From Rhodoferax sp. (GTDB lineage Bacteria; Pseudomonadota; Gammaproteobacteria; Burkholderiales; Burkholderiaceae_C), in the NCBI GenBank assembly GCA_009693325.1, contig SHXM01000006.1, positions 1-41,029 on the forward strand: 41,029 nucleotides of DNA, given 5' to 3'. The position numbers and the translations under genes were made by a program. Below are positions 23,993-32,738 of the stretch, piece by piece. The notes under the pieces were generated by a model. That model was not told the DNA's origin, searched no databases, and saw only the letters and a program-made list of their open reading frames with translations. Every line of letters starts with the position of its first letter. Position 1 is the stretch's first letter.

Positions 23993-25612
23993 TCAGCCCA
24001 GCACCTTGTTGGCTGCGGCATTGAGCCGGGGTGGCGTTTCAAAGGTGTGAAAAGGCGCTGGCGAGGGTATCTCCCACTCCAGGCCCTCGGCCCCTTCCCA
24101 CGGATTTTGGGGCGCTTTTTCGCCCTTGCCCATCATGGTGGGCAAAACTATGAAGAAAAAGAAATAAACCTGCGCCAGACCAAATGCAAAGCCACCCAAC
24201 GAAGCCACGACATTGAAATCAGCGAACTGCATCGGGTAGTCGGCATAGCGGCGTGGCATGCCGGCCAACCCGAGGAAATGCATGGGGAAGAATGTGACGT
24301 TAAAGGCAATGAGCGACCACCAGAAGTGAATCTTGCCACGGGTTTCGTTGTACATCACGCCGGTCCACTTCGGTACCCAGTAGTAGTAGCCAGCAAACAT
24401 GGCGTATAGCGACCCAGCAACCAGCACATAGTGGAAGTGCGCCACCACGTAATAGGTGTCCTGCAGCTGGATGTCAATGGGCGCCATCGCCAGGATCAGG
24501 CCGGTGAAGCCGCCCATGGTGAAGACGAAGATAAAACCCACGGCGAACAGCATTGGCGTCTCGAAGGTCATCGAACCCTGCCACATGGTGGCAATCCAGT
24601 TGAAAACCTTGACGGCGGTAGGCACTGCAATCAGCATCGTCGCATACATGAAAAACAACTGGCCAGTTACCGGCATACCGGTGGTGAACATGTGGTGCGC
24701 CCAGACGATGAAGGACAAGATGGCAATGCTCGAGGTGGCATACACCATGGAGGCATAACCGAACAGTTTTTTGCGCGAGAAGGCCGGCACGATCTGGCTG
24801 ACGATGCCAAAAGCCGGCAGGATCATGATGTAAACCTCGGGATGGCCGAAGAACCAGAAGATGTGCTGGTACATCACCGGGTCCCCGCCACCTGCCGGGT
24901 TGAAGAAGCTGGTGCCAAAGTGGCGGTCAGTCAGGGTCATGGTGATGGCGCCGGCCAGTACCGGCATCACGGCAATCAGCAAATAAGCAGTGATCAGCCA
25001 GGTCCAGGCGAACATCGGCATCTTCATCAGCGTCATGCCAGGCGCACGCATGTTGAGGATGGTGACAATGATGTTGATCGAGCCCATGATCGATGAGGCG
25101 CCAAGAATATGCAGGGCGAAAATACCCGCATCCATGCTAGGACCCATTTGAAGCGTCAGCGGCGCATACAAGGTCCAGCCGGCCGCCGGCGCACCCCCAG
25201 GCATGAAAAACGAGCCCGCGAGCATCAGCCCGGCTGGAATCAGCAGCCAAAAACTAAAGTTGTTCATGCGGGCAAAGGCCATGTCAGCCGCGCCAATTTG
25301 CAGCGGAACCATCCAGTTTGCGAAGCCGACAAAGCCTGGCATGATGGCCCCAAAAACCATAATCAGGCCATGCATGGTGGTGAGTTGGTTGAACAACTCG
25401 GGGTTCACAAACTGCAGGCCGGGCTGAAACAACTCGGCACGGATCAACATTGCCAGCGCACCACCGACGAGCAGCATGGCGAAGCTAAACAGCAGGTACA
25501 TGGTGCCGATGTCTTTGTGGTTGGTGGCATAGACCCAACGCCGCCAGCCCGTCGGGGCATGGCCGTGGTGGTCGTCGTGGGCGTGGTCGTGGTGGTCTAG
25601 GACGGCACTCAT
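23993..25612 (-). CDS. ctaD: Cytochrome c oxidase subunit I
   Basis: A 539-residue heme-copper oxidase catalytic subunit with twelve predicted helices. Visible are the low-spin heme ligand in [11 protein letters not shown], the CuB histidine with the cross-linked tyrosine in [13 protein letters not shown], the two CuB histidines in [10 protein letters not shown], and the heme a3/heme a ligands in [11 protein letters not shown]. The E in the GHPE motif and the [21 protein letters not shown] segment fit a type A1 enzyme. The N-terminus is His-rich ([14 protein letters not shown]), which may bind metal. It lies 41 bases downstream of ctaC. Confidence 0.98.
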   Translation of the reverse strand: MSAVLDHHDHAHDDHHGHAPTGWRRWVYATNHKDIGTMYLLFSFAMLLVGGALAMLIRAELFQPGLQFVNPELFNQLTTMHGLIMVFGAIMPGFVGFANWMVPLQIGAADMAFARMNNFSFWLLIPAGLMLAGSFFMPGGAPAAGWTLYAPLTLQMGPSMDAGIFALHILGASSIMGSINIIVTILNMRAPGMTLMKMPMFAWTWLITAYLLIAVMPVLAGAITMTLTDRHFGTSFFNPAGGGDPVMYQHIFWFFGHPEVYIMILPAFGIVSQIVPAFSRKKLFGYASMVYATSSIAILSFIVWAHHMFTTGMPVTGQLFFMYATMLIAVPTAVKVFNWIATMWQGSMTFETPMLFAVGFIFVFTMGGFTGLILAMAPIDIQLQDTYYVVAHFHYVLVAGSLYAMFAGYYYWVPKWTGVMYNETRGKIHFWWSLIAFNVTFFPMHFLGLAGMPRRYADYPMQFADFNVVASLGGFAFGLAQVYFFFFIVLPTMMGKGEKAPQNPWEGAEGLEWEIPSPAPFHTFETPPRLNAAANKVLG

Positions 25613-25653
25613 TGTGATGTCTTTCTCAAGGGGTAAATTCTGGCAAACGGGGG

Positions 25654-26841
25654 CTATTTGCGGGCGGCAGTCACATCAGCGGGCTGCACCACTTGGCCGG
25701 TCTTGTTGGACCAATTGTTTTTGGTGAAGGTGATGACCGCGGCTATTTCGGTGTCGCTGAGCTGCTTCCAGGCCGGCATGCTGCCGTTGTTTTGGCCATT
25801 GAGCAATATCGTTATTTGTTTGCTCTTGTCGGCGTCGAGAACCACAGCCGCGCCGTCCAAGGCCTTGACGGGGCCTGCCCCTTTGCCATTGGCCTGGTGG
25901 CAGGCGGCGCAATTAGCGGCGTAGACCTTTTCGCCGCGCAGAGTGATTTCTTCGGCGGTCCAGACTTTGGTCGGATCATCCGCTTTAGCGGCCAGTTTTT
26001 TCTTTTCTGCGCTGACCCAGGCGCTGTAGTCTTCGGCCGACACCACTTTCACATGGATGGGCATGTAGGCATGCTCCTTGCCGCACAGCTCAACGCATTG
26101 GCCGTGGTAATCACCGATTTTTTCGGCCCGAAACCAGGTGTCGCGGACAAAGCCGGGAATTGCGTCTTGTTTGATGCCAAAAGATGGCACCATAAAGGCA
26201 TGAATCACATCATTGGCGGTAGTGATGATGCGGATCTTTTTGTCCACAGGGACCACCATGGGCTTGTCCACCTTGAGCAGGTAGTCATCCATCACGACGC
26301 CGGCTTTCGGGCCGCCATTGTTGGACAGCTCCCGGTGCGAGGCATCCAGTGCCGAGGTGAACCCAATGCCCTCGCCCTCGCCCTTGATGTAGTCGTAGCC
26401 CCATTTCCACTGCATACCGGTGGCCTTGATGGTGAGGTCAGCGTTGGTGGTGTCTTTCATGGCCACGATCACCTTGGTGGCAGGAAGCGCCATCAGGATG
26501 ACGATGATGAAGGGCACGATGGTCCAGACGATTTCAACGGTGGCCGATTCATGAAAATTCGCCGCCTTGTGACCCACCGATTTGCGGTGTTTCCAGATGG
26601 AATAGAACATCACGCCAAACACCGCCAAGAAGATAACTGTGCACAAAATCAGCATGAACCAGTGCAGCCACGCCTGCTCTGCAGCGATTTTCGTGACCGC
26701 AGGATGCAGGTTGAGCTGCCGGACAGCTGGGCCGCCGGGCAAATCGCCTACAGCATGGGCCGCCGTACTCAGAGCCGAACCGGCCCAAACCAGGGTGCTT
26801 GAAAGGGGGGCAAAAAACTTAGTGCGAATACGCTTCATCAT
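25654..26841 (-). CDS. ctaC: Cytochrome c oxidase subunit II with fused cytochrome c domain
   Basis: A 395-residue subunit II. A signal peptide (about 1-30) precedes two membrane helices (about 60-82 and 105-125) and the CuA cupredoxin domain. CuA ligands are in [11 protein letters not shown] and [16 protein letters not shown], and the electron-entry tryptophan is in [13 protein letters not shown]-terminal cytochrome c domain carries CAACH and a likely Met ligand in NGSMPAW, so the enzyme is caa3-like. ATG 26841 is chosen; GTG 26847 and ATG 26838 are close alternatives. Confidence 0.95.
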   Translation of the reverse strand: MMKRIRTKFFAPLSSTLVWAGSALSTAAHAVGDLPGGPAVRQLNLHPAVTKIAAEQAWLHWFMLILCTVIFLAVFGVMFYSIWKHRKSVGHKAANFHESATVEIVWTIVPFIIVILMALPATKVIVAMKDTTNADLTIKATGMQWKWGYDYIKGEGEGIGFTSALDASHRELSNNGGPKAGVVMDDYLLKVDKPMVVPVDKKIRIITTANDVIHAFMVPSFGIKQDAIPGFVRDTWFRAEKIGDYHGQCVELCGKEHAYMPIHVKVVSAEDYSAWVSAEKKKLAAKADDPTKVWTAEEITLRGEKVYAANCAACHQANGKGAGPVKALDGAAVVLDADKSKQITILLNGQNNGSMPAWKQLSDTEIAAVITFTKNNWSNKTGQVVQPADVTAARK

Positions 26842-26893
26842 GTTCACTTTTCATTACCTTAAATGCTGGGCTGTGCGCGGACTGCGTCGCTGC

Positions 26894-27361
26894 TCATGCC
26901 ATGCGCAATGCCATGCGAATTTCCTTGGCCAAGACCGGCCGTAACTCAGGTCGCACGTAGCGCCCGACTTGAACTGATCGACCCTGGCCATAGACCTCAA
27001 TGAGCGAGTTATCGCCAGTTTTTGGCTCAACCCGCACCCACTCGCGGCGAAATTCAAAGCGTTCCAGCTTACCGGCGTTCTCTAGCTCAACCACCAGGTG
27101 ATGGCCGCGCAAATGAATCGCCTCACCGTCTGAGGCATGCCGGGCATAAACCAAAAAGCAGCCGCCAACCGCCAGTAATTCGAGCCAAGCAAATGGCATC
27201 ACCAGAGTGGCTCCCTGAAACCAGAAGGCGGTGGCGATAACCATGGAGACTGCGCACATGGACATGTAAAACCAGGCCAATTGCTTCGGGCTGACAGCGC
27301 AATTGCGGCGTAACAACCAGTCGACGTTTTGTCCTTGAACTGTGGCGAAGCGAAAAACCAT
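26894..27361 (-). CDS. DUF2244 membrane protein
   Basis: A 155-residue protein with two membrane helices (about 28-68) in the pattern WFYMSMCAVSMVIATAFWFQ...WLELLAVGGCFLVYARHA, followed by a soluble strand-rich domain. LRGHHLVVELENAGKLERFE and FRREWVRVEP are the DUF2244 core. The family occurs beside cytochrome oxidase genes and has no confirmed role. It is the first gene of the oxidase run, 52 bases before ctaC. Confidence 0.85.
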   Translation of the reverse strand: MVFRFATVQGQNVDWLLRRNCAVSPKQLAWFYMSMCAVSMVIATAFWFQGATLVMPFAWLELLAVGGCFLVYARHASDGEAIHLRGHHLVVELENAGKLERFEFRREWVRVEPKTGDNSLIEVYGQGRSVQVGRYVRPELRPVLAKEIRMALRMA

Positions 27362-27447
27362 ATAAGTTAGTGTGGTGGCGCTTTTGCTGTGTCTGGGGTC
27401 TGTTGGGTCTACACAATCCCGGCATTTTGGAGCGCTAGCTGATAGAA

Positions 27448-27453
27448 ATTGTA
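27448..27453 (-). promoter_or_regulatory. Candidate -10 box for the cta operon
   Basis: On the minus strand TACAAT (five of six sigma-70 positions) lies 87 bases before the DUF2244 ATG. No good -35 box is found 16-18 bases upstream, so an activator may be needed if this is real. Confidence 0.25.
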
Positions 27454-27494
27454 GCCCACCCCCGGAATTACCCTTGGATCACCATGCCAGGCCC

Positions 27495-28382
27495 TCAGCC
27501 ACCTTCCGAGCGGCTTTTGGCCGGGCGCAATGTGTCGCGCATTTGGGCTAGCGACAAGACGGTTTCAGGGCGCACGCTCAGGCGTGGCGAGGGCTTGAAT
27601 GCATGCCCGTAAATGACCTCAAACTCCAACTGCAGGGGTCGCCGATCCAACTCGTCAAGCAGTTCGCGCCGCCACTGCCGTCCACGCAAAGCGGCAAAAC
27701 GCTGGTGCTGCAGATTGCGGCCCAGGCCACGCAACTCCTGCAGCAGGCGCTCGGGTTTGGCAAAGCTCAGCGTGATGCGTTCCATGTCCATCACCGGCTC
27801 GGCGAATCCGGCTTGGACCAGCATGTCGCCCCAGTCGTGCATGTCGGTAAATTGGTGCGTGGGGGCGGGCCAAGCCTTGGCCCGGTACACCTCGCGCAGC
27901 CCGCTCAGGGTATCCGGACCCAGGCAGGAGAACATCACAAAACCATCCACTTCCAGAGCCCGGTGCCATTGCCCGATCAGCGCCTGCGGGTCGGCCGCCA
28001 TGTGCAGGGCCATATTCGCCCAAAGCATCTGCACTGAGCCCTCGGGCGGCATATCAAAGCGGGCAGGTCCACGCTTCCAGCCTGCCAATGTCCACCAGGG
28101 CTTTCGCAGTCGAGCCTGAGCATAGGACACCCGCTCAGGGGTGAATTCGGTCACATGGCAAGTCGCTTGAGGGTAGCGCCGGGCGATGAGTTGGTGGGTT
28201 TGCAGGCCACCGTTAACAGGCTGCCAGTGGGCCCAGGCCGTGGGTTGGCGCTTGATCCATGCCAGCCGCTCCTCCATGCGTCGGCCTACCTCCTCATGCA
28301 GCCAGGGCGATGGGCTGGGTGCCTGCTGCTGCCAGTGGCTGGCAGCTTGTGGGTCAATGGTGGGGGGGCGCTGGGTGAGCAT
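27495..28382 (-). CDS. SAM-dependent methyltransferase, BioC-like
   Basis: A 295-residue protein with the BioC arrangement. The opening PTIDPQAASHWQQQAPSPSPWLHEEVGRRMEERL matches the BioC start, where HEEVGRRM precedes the SAM-binding core. The later VQMLWANMALHMAADP and FVMFSCLGPDTLSGLREVY segments are typical of malonyl-ACP O-methyltransferases. The canonical G-x-G-x-G SAM loop is not obvious: the corresponding region reads HWQPVNGGLQTHQL. I therefore call it BioC-like and not BioC. The ATG at 28382 is chosen because earlier codons overlap the divergent comF-like gene. Confidence 0.72.
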   Translation of the reverse strand: MLTQRPPTIDPQAASHWQQQAPSPSPWLHEEVGRRMEERLAWIKRQPTAWAHWQPVNGGLQTHQLIARRYPQATCHVTEFTPERVSYAQARLRKPWWTLAGWKRGPARFDMPPEGSVQMLWANMALHMAADPQALIGQWHRALEVDGFVMFSCLGPDTLSGLREVYRAKAWPAPTHQFTDMHDWGDMLVQAGFAEPVMDMERITLSFAKPERLLQELRGLGRNLQHQRFAALRGRQWRRELLDELDRRPLQLEFEVIYGHAFKPSPRLSVRPETVLSLAQMRDTLRPAKSRSEGG

Positions 28383-28416
28383 GGCAACAAGCAAACCTGC
28401 GGAGTATATTGACCCC

Positions 28417-29118
28417 ATGTTTGCAGCTTTACTCAAGGGGCTATCGGCGGTCCTGCCCAGCCAGTGTCTGGTTTGCCGCAGCTGGCCCGAAAGGTCTTTG
28501 TGTGAGCCCTGCATCAGCCGTTTCGCCCAGCCTCAACTGCGCTGCCGCAGCTGTGCCTTGCCAGTGACCGCAGGTGTGTTGCAGTGTGGTGCCTGCATCG
28601 TCCAGGCGCCGCCTTTGGACCACTGCCTTGCGGCTGTGCCTTACGAGTACCCCTGGTCTGGGCTGATGGTTAACTTCAAGTTCCGGGCTCAGCCAGGGCT
28701 GGCGGCCGACTTTGCCCTGCTGATGCGCAGCACGCCCTGGGTTGAGCCAGCGCTGGAGGCGGCCGAACTTGTACTGCCCATGCCCCTGTCAACGCAAAGG
28801 CTGCGCTCACGGGGCTTTAACCAGGCCCTGCTGCTGGCCCAGCGACTCGCACCGAAAAAAACTGCCGACCAATTGCTGCTGCGCCTGCGCGATACGCCTG
28901 CTCAAAGCACGCTGAGCCGCAGCGAACGGCTGACCAGCCTGGCGGGTGCTTTTGCAGTCGAGCCGCTACAAGCCAAACGATTGGCGGGCGCCCGGGTGCT
29001 GTTGGTGGATGATGTCATGACCAGCGGCGCCACGCTGTTTTATGCCGCGCGGGCCCTGCGCCAGGCCGGGGCCGTCCACATTACCGGCCTGGTGGTGGCG
29101 CGCACGCCCAGGCCCTGA
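28417..29118 (+). CDS. ComF family protein (phosphoribosyltransferase fold)
   Basis: A 233-residue ComF-type protein. The N-terminal zinc finger has paired cysteines CLVC, LCEPC, LRCRSC and CGAC (residues 17-60). The type I phosphoribosyltransferase domain follows, with the PRPP-binding motif VLLVDDVMTSGAT. LVLPMPLSTQRLRSRGFNQA is the family's most conserved stretch. ComF homologues act in uptake or processing of transforming DNA in competent bacteria. It is divergent from the BioC-like gene (34 bases apart), as in relatives. Confidence 0.9.
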   Translation: MFAALLKGLSAVLPSQCLVCRSWPERSLCEPCISRFAQPQLRCRSCALPVTAGVLQCGACIVQAPPLDHCLAAVPYEYPWSGLMVNFKFRAQPGLAADFALLMRSTPWVEPALEAAELVLPMPLSTQRLRSRGFNQALLLAQRLAPKKTADQLLLRLRDTPAQSTLSRSERLTSLAGAFAVEPLQAKRLAGARVLLVDDVMTSGATLFYAARALRQAGAVHITGLVVARTPRP

Positions 29119-29140
29119 ACGCGGGCGAGAATGCTGCACC

Positions 29141-29632
29141 ATGTTCCACATTGTTTTGGTTGAGCCAGAAATCCCACCCAACACCGGCAACATCATTCGC
29201 CTGGCCGCCAACACGGGCTGCAGCCTACATCTGGTGGAGCCGCTGGGGTTTTCGATGGATGACCGGCTGCTGCGCCGTGCCGGGCTTGATTACCACGAGT
29301 ATGCGCAGCTGCGCCGTCACGCCGACTGGCAGGTGTTTCTGGCTTGCGAAAAACCGGTCCCCAGCCGGCTGTTTGCCCTCAGCACAAAGGGGCAGGGTAA
29401 GCTATTTGAGACCAGATTCGAGCCCGGCGACTGGCTGGTCTTTGGCAGTGAAACCCGGGGACTGGACCAGGCCGTCAGGGACTCGATTGGCGCGAACCAA
29501 AGCTTGCGCCTGCCAATGTTGGCCGGTCAGCGCAGCCTGAACCTTTCAAACGCTGTGGCTGTTACGGTGTTTGAGGCCTGGCGCCAAAACAGCTTCGCCA
29601 TGCCTGAAGTGCCGACGCTGGCTGGAGACTGA
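29141..29632 (+). CDS. trmL: tRNA (cytidine/uridine-34 2'-O)-methyltransferase TrmL
   Basis: A 163-residue SPOUT-family enzyme that methylates the wobble ribose in tRNA-Leu isoacceptors. The start MFHIVLVEPEIPPNTGNIIR and the sequence ANTGCSLHLVEPLGF are diagnostic, as are the knot motifs WLVFGSETRGLD and LNLSNAVAVTVFEAWRQ. The ATG lies 22 bases after the comF-like stop. Length is normal for TrmL (about 157). Confidence 0.95.
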   Translation: MFHIVLVEPEIPPNTGNIIRLAANTGCSLHLVEPLGFSMDDRLLRRAGLDYHEYAQLRRHADWQVFLACEKPVPSRLFALSTKGQGKLFETRFEPGDWLVFGSETRGLDQAVRDSIGANQSLRLPMLAGQRSLNLSNAVAVTVFEAWRQNSFAMPEVPTLAGD

Positions 29633-29656
29633 GCTTGGCTTGAAATCAGACTGAGC

Positions 29657-30112
29657 TCAGGCATAGCGCCTGACGATGGACTCGGCCACACACGCCGGTT
29701 TGCTAGAGCCTTCCTGATCGACAGTGACCTCCCAAACCATTTGAAACCCATTGCCGTCGATGGGCTCGCTGGTCAGCAGCTTCAGGCGGGCGCGCAACCG
29801 GCTACCAACCCGTACCGGGGCCAGGAAGCGAACCCGGTTCAGGCCGTAATTCACTCCCATGCGGGTGTCCATAACATCGATCGCCGAAGCAAAAAAATGC
29901 GGAATCAGGGACAGGGTCAAAAAACCATGGGCGATGGTGCCGCCAAAGGGCCCGGCCTGCGCCCGTGGCACATCAACATGGATCCATTGGTGGTCGCCGG
30001 TGGCCTGGGCAAACTGGTCGACCCGCTCCTGCGAGATCACCACCCAGTCACTCAGCGCCACTTCTTGGCCCACCAGGGCAGAGAGCTCAGCGAGGGTTTG
30101 AAAGGTTTTCAT
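29657..30112 (-). CDS. MaoC family dehydratase / (R)-specific enoyl-CoA hydratase
   Basis: A 151-residue hot-dog fold protein. The catalytic Asp/His pair is in the FAQATGDHQWIHVD motif (about 33-47), followed by GTIAHGFLTLSLIP, the hydratase-2 signature. It should add water to short-chain trans-2-enoyl-CoA. Family members serve in fatty acid or polyhydroxyalkanoate metabolism. It stands alone, convergent with trmL (24 bases apart). Confidence 0.9.
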   Translation of the reverse strand: MKTFQTLAELSALVGQEVALSDWVVISQERVDQFAQATGDHQWIHVDVPRAQAGPFGGTIAHGFLTLSLIPHFFASAIDVMDTRMGVNYGLNRVRFLAPVRVGSRLRARLKLLTSEPIDGNGFQMVWEVTVDQEGSSKPACVAESIVRRYA

Positions 30113-30172
30113 GACGCAACTTTAGCCATGCCGGCAGCCCGAACCTGTCGTGCCGGCGACAAAACCGGCCGC

Positions 30173-30790
30173 TCATGCGTCAAGCCAAGCGCAAATGGCC
30201 TGCCACTGGGCCAAGTCTTTTTCTACCCGTTGCGGTGCCAGATCAAAGAGAGTCAGGCCACGGGCGGCCAAATGCACATAGTTTTGCGTGTCCCGCAAGT
30301 TGGCCAGCACTGGGAAACCCAAGGTTGAGATGAATTCCTGCAACTTGTCAGCAGCAATCGTACGGGCGTCAACCCGCATGCCAACCAAGGCAATCTGCAG
30401 CCGGTCGTGGCGCCGGTGCTGCTCCAGTTGGTCCAAAAAGGCCCGCGTGGCAAAAATATCAAACACGCTGGGCTGCAAGGGAACAATGACCTTGTCGGCC
30501 ATTTTGAGCAGGTCGTTAAAACGCCAGCCGTGCAAGCCTGCCGGTGTGTCAATGACCACATGGCTGGCGGCCTTGGGTGGTTTGACGATTTGATCGGCGC
30601 TGACCTCCCAGGTGTCAATCCGCCGGGCGGCGGCCGGGCGCAACTTGAGCCACAGCCGGGCCGACTGTTGGCGGTCGACATCGCCCAAGAGCACCTCGTG
30701 TCCGCAGGAGGCGTAGTAGCCCGCGATCTGCGTAGCCAAGGTGGATTTACCCACACCGCCCTTTGGATTGGCAACCAAAACCGTTGGCAT
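30173..30790 (-). CDS. ParA-like P-loop ATPase, without a ParB partner
   Basis: A 205-residue MinD/ParA-family ATPase. The deviant Walker A motif PKGGVGKST with its signature lysine (about 9-17), the switch I segment DVDRQQSARLW and Walker B HVVIDTPAG are all present. An excellent ribosome site (AGGAGG) sets the ATG at 30790. No parB-like gene or parS repeat is adjacent. Such orphan ParA proteins often position membrane or cytoplasmic cargo, but the cargo here is unknown. Not likely to be the chromosomal segregation ParA, which would sit beside parB. Confidence 0.87.
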   Translation of the reverse strand: MPTVLVANPKGGVGKSTLATQIAGYYASCGHEVLLGDVDRQQSARLWLKLRPAAARRIDTWEVSADQIVKPPKAASHVVIDTPAGLHGWRFNDLLKMADKVIVPLQPSVFDIFATRAFLDQLEQHRRHDRLQIALVGMRVDARTIAADKLQEFISTLGFPVLANLRDTQNYVHLAARGLTLFDLAPQRVEKDLAQWQAICAWLDA

Positions 30791-30854
30791 AAGCACCTCC
30801 TGAATTAACCGACTCCCAAATTGAATTATGGCCTGCCGGCGAAGGGGCAAAAGC

Positions 30855-31616
30855 TCAAGCCAAGGCGTCCCACAGCAGTTTGGTGCCGGTCAGGCCCATG
30901 CCCAGGTAGACCAGGCGGTAAAACAACGCCGGTTTGATGCGCCGGGCCAGGCGCACGCCAAGCCAGACGCCAAGGGGTGCCAGCGGCAGCAGCACCATCG
31001 AGGTAGCCAAATTTGGCAGATCCAGCAAGCCCAGCCAAGCGTAGGGCAGCCATTTGGCCAGATTGATGAAGAAAAAGAAGAAGGCCATGACTGCCGTAAA
31101 GCGCAGGGGCGGCAGGCCCAGCGGGATCAGGTAGGCGTTGATGGGCGGTCCGCCGGCATGGGCGACGAAGCTGGTAAAGCCCGAAGCGACAGTCAGGATG
31201 CCGCCGAGCCAGCGCGGCGGCGGCGCACTGCCCGGTCGCGGCGCAAACAGCAGGCGCTGCGCCAAAAACAAGAGCGTGCAGGCGCCCACCACTCCCGCCA
31301 CGGTGCGGGCGTCCAGCACCTTGAACAAAACAGCGCCAAGGGCGACGCCAACCAGGCCGAAGGGCAGCAAAAAACGCAGCAGCCGCAGGTCCAGGGATTT
31401 TCGAAACGCCGCCATGCCCAGCAGATCCATCACAAACAAGACTGGCATCAGAATCGCGGCGGCCCGAGGTACGCTGACCGCCAGGGCCATCATGGGCACG
31501 GCCAAGGAGCCGAGCCCAGCGCCAAAACCACTTTTTCCTACGCCCAGCAGCAGCACGGCAGGCACCGAGACTGCATAAAAGTAGGGGTCGGTGATCAGGG
31601 GAAAGGCAATACTCAT
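30855..31616 (-). CDS. TauE/SafE (DUF81) family membrane permease
   Basis: A 253-residue membrane protein with about eight helices. The two family repeats are marked by GVGKSGFGAGLGSLAVPMMAL near the N-terminus and VASGFTSFVAHAGGPPINAYLIPLGL in the second half. Family members export sulfite, sulfoacetate or related organic anions. ATG 31616 was chosen since upstream codons run towards the GNAT gene. The substrate cannot be inferred from context. Confidence 0.9.
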   Translation of the reverse strand: MSIAFPLITDPYFYAVSVPAVLLLGVGKSGFGAGLGSLAVPMMALAVSVPRAAAILMPVLFVMDLLGMAAFRKSLDLRLLRFLLPFGLVGVALGAVLFKVLDARTVAGVVGACTLLFLAQRLLFAPRPGSAPPPRWLGGILTVASGFTSFVAHAGGPPINAYLIPLGLPPLRFTAVMAFFFFFINLAKWLPYAWLGLLDLPNLATSMVLLPLAPLGVWLGVRLARRIKPALFYRLVYLGMGLTGTKLLWDALA

Positions 31617-31638
31617 GGCGTTTGGCCCGGGGTCCGCA

Positions 31639-32169
31639 TCAGCGCAGGCGACAAACCATGTGAATTTTGGCGTAAGCCTGTCCGTCAAGCTTCACCGCCT
31701 GAGGTCGTACACCCCACACCCGAAAGCCGTTTCGCTCGTACAGGGCCTGTGCGCGTCGGTTGCCTTCAGTCACGGTGAGTTCGATTTGCTCGAGTTCGGT
31801 CAGCGCACGGGCCCGGGCAAGCAGGGCCTCGAGCAGCGCCTGCCCCACACCACAGCCCGCCGCCTCAGATGCGACATACATGCCAAGCAAGGTGGCGTTG
31901 TGGCGCTCTTTGGGTCGGTAGCGCCCCTCCAAGCCAAGTTGCCCAAGCAGTTCAGCCCCGCTGAAGGCTCCCAAAAAGAAGTCATGCGGCCGTTGCGCAT
32001 TGGGGCTGAGTCGCTGCACTGCCCAGGCCAGCGGGCGGGCAGCCTCTTCGTCCACGCTGGAGGTAAAAGCCAGAGGATGCTCTGCCAAGCCACGCACACG
32101 CAAGCGCTGGTAGGCGGCAGCGTCGGAGCCGAGCAGCAGCCGGATGGTGGGCGGTTCAAAAGACTTCAC
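31639..32169 (-). CDS. GNAT family N-acetyltransferase
   Basis: A roughly 176-residue acetyltransferase. The acetyl-CoA loop is represented by GMYVASEAAGCGVGQALLEALLARA (the Q/R-x-x-G-x-G/A region) and the C-terminal N-R-x-A-x-x-L-Y-x-x-x-GF sequence (NRRAQALYERNGFRVWG) is typical. No ATG start exists. GTG 32169 begins VKSFEPPTIRLLLGSDAAAY, which fits relatives; TTG 32250 would add 27 residues without similarity. Substrate unknown. Confidence 0.82.
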   Translation of the reverse strand: MKSFEPPTIRLLLGSDAAAYQRLRVRGLAEHPLAFTSSVDEEAARPLAWAVQRLSPNAQRPHDFFLGAFSGAELLGQLGLEGRYRPKERHNATLLGMYVASEAAGCGVGQALLEALLARARALTELEQIELTVTEGNRRAQALYERNGFRVWGVRPQAVKLDGQAYAKIHMVCRLR

Positions 32170-32261
32170 AAGGACACCGCAAAGAGCCGGTACGAAGGCG
32201 CGCTGGGCTAGTGATGGTTGCCGGCCAGTCAGGCGGACAATTGACGACAATAGCCTGCATC

Positions 32262-32696
32262 ATGTTTTCCCCTTCACAGGCCGACGTCAGGCGGTTTTTT
32301 TGTTCGGTTTATGCCAAAACCATGGCCTCTGCGCCGCTTGAGCCCTTGGAGACCATTGCCAGCCTCTGGATCAGCGAGCATCCAGAGTACCACGGGGCGC
32401 TCGCCGATGTGGATGCTGCGCTGTCCAGCATGGCCCAGGTTTTGGAGGAGCGGGAGAACCCGTTTCTTCACCTCTCCATGCATTTGTCTATCAGCGAGCA
32501 GTGCAGCATTGACCAGCCGCGCGGGGTTCGGCAGGCGCTTGAGTTGCTCACGCACCGCCGCAACGCCTTGCACCAAGCCCACCATGACGCCATGGATTGC
32601 CTGGGGCATATGCTGTGGGAAAGCCAGCGCGCCGGGCGAGCGCCCGACGGTCAGGCCTACCTGGCCTGCATTGAGCATCAAGCGACCCGGGACTGA
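32262..32696 (+). CDS. DUF1841 family protein
   Basis: A 144-residue cytoplasmic protein of DUF1841, a betaproteobacterial family of unknown function. Family marks are the start MFSPSQADVRRFFCSVYAK, the LEPLETIASLWISEHPEYH segment and NPFLHLSMHLSISEQCSIDQ. Histidine-rich C-terminal helices (ALHQAHHDAMDCLGHMLWE) resemble hemerythrin-like or metal-binding bundles, but no such activity is established. The ATG at 32262 gives the usual start. Confidence 0.85.
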   Translation: MFSPSQADVRRFFCSVYAKTMASAPLEPLETIASLWISEHPEYHGALADVDAALSSMAQVLEERENPFLHLSMHLSISEQCSIDQPRGVRQALELLTHRRNALHQAHHDAMDCLGHMLWESQRAGRAPDGQAYLACIEHQATRD

Positions 32697-32705
32697 GCCC
32701 GACTG

Positions 32706-32727
32706 AGCCTGTGAACACAGGCTTTTG
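32706..32727 (+). terminator. Terminator hairpin after the DUF1841 gene
   Basis: AGCCTGT (32706-32712) pairs with ACAGGCT (32717-32723) around a GAAC loop and is followed by TTTG. It lies nine bases after the DUF1841 stop, between two converging genes. Confidence 0.65.
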
Positions 32728-32738
32728 AGCATTTCGCT

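Noticed and set aside
24431-25600. Two plus-strand frames opposite ctaD, rich in His, Gln and Asp
   Set aside because: Antisense of the helices of subunit I; the repeated HG/DD patterns mirror membrane-helix codons.
25693-26802. Plus-strand open frame of 369 codons opposite ctaC
   Set aside because: Its composition follows from the codon bias of ctaC on the other strand; no start context or family match.
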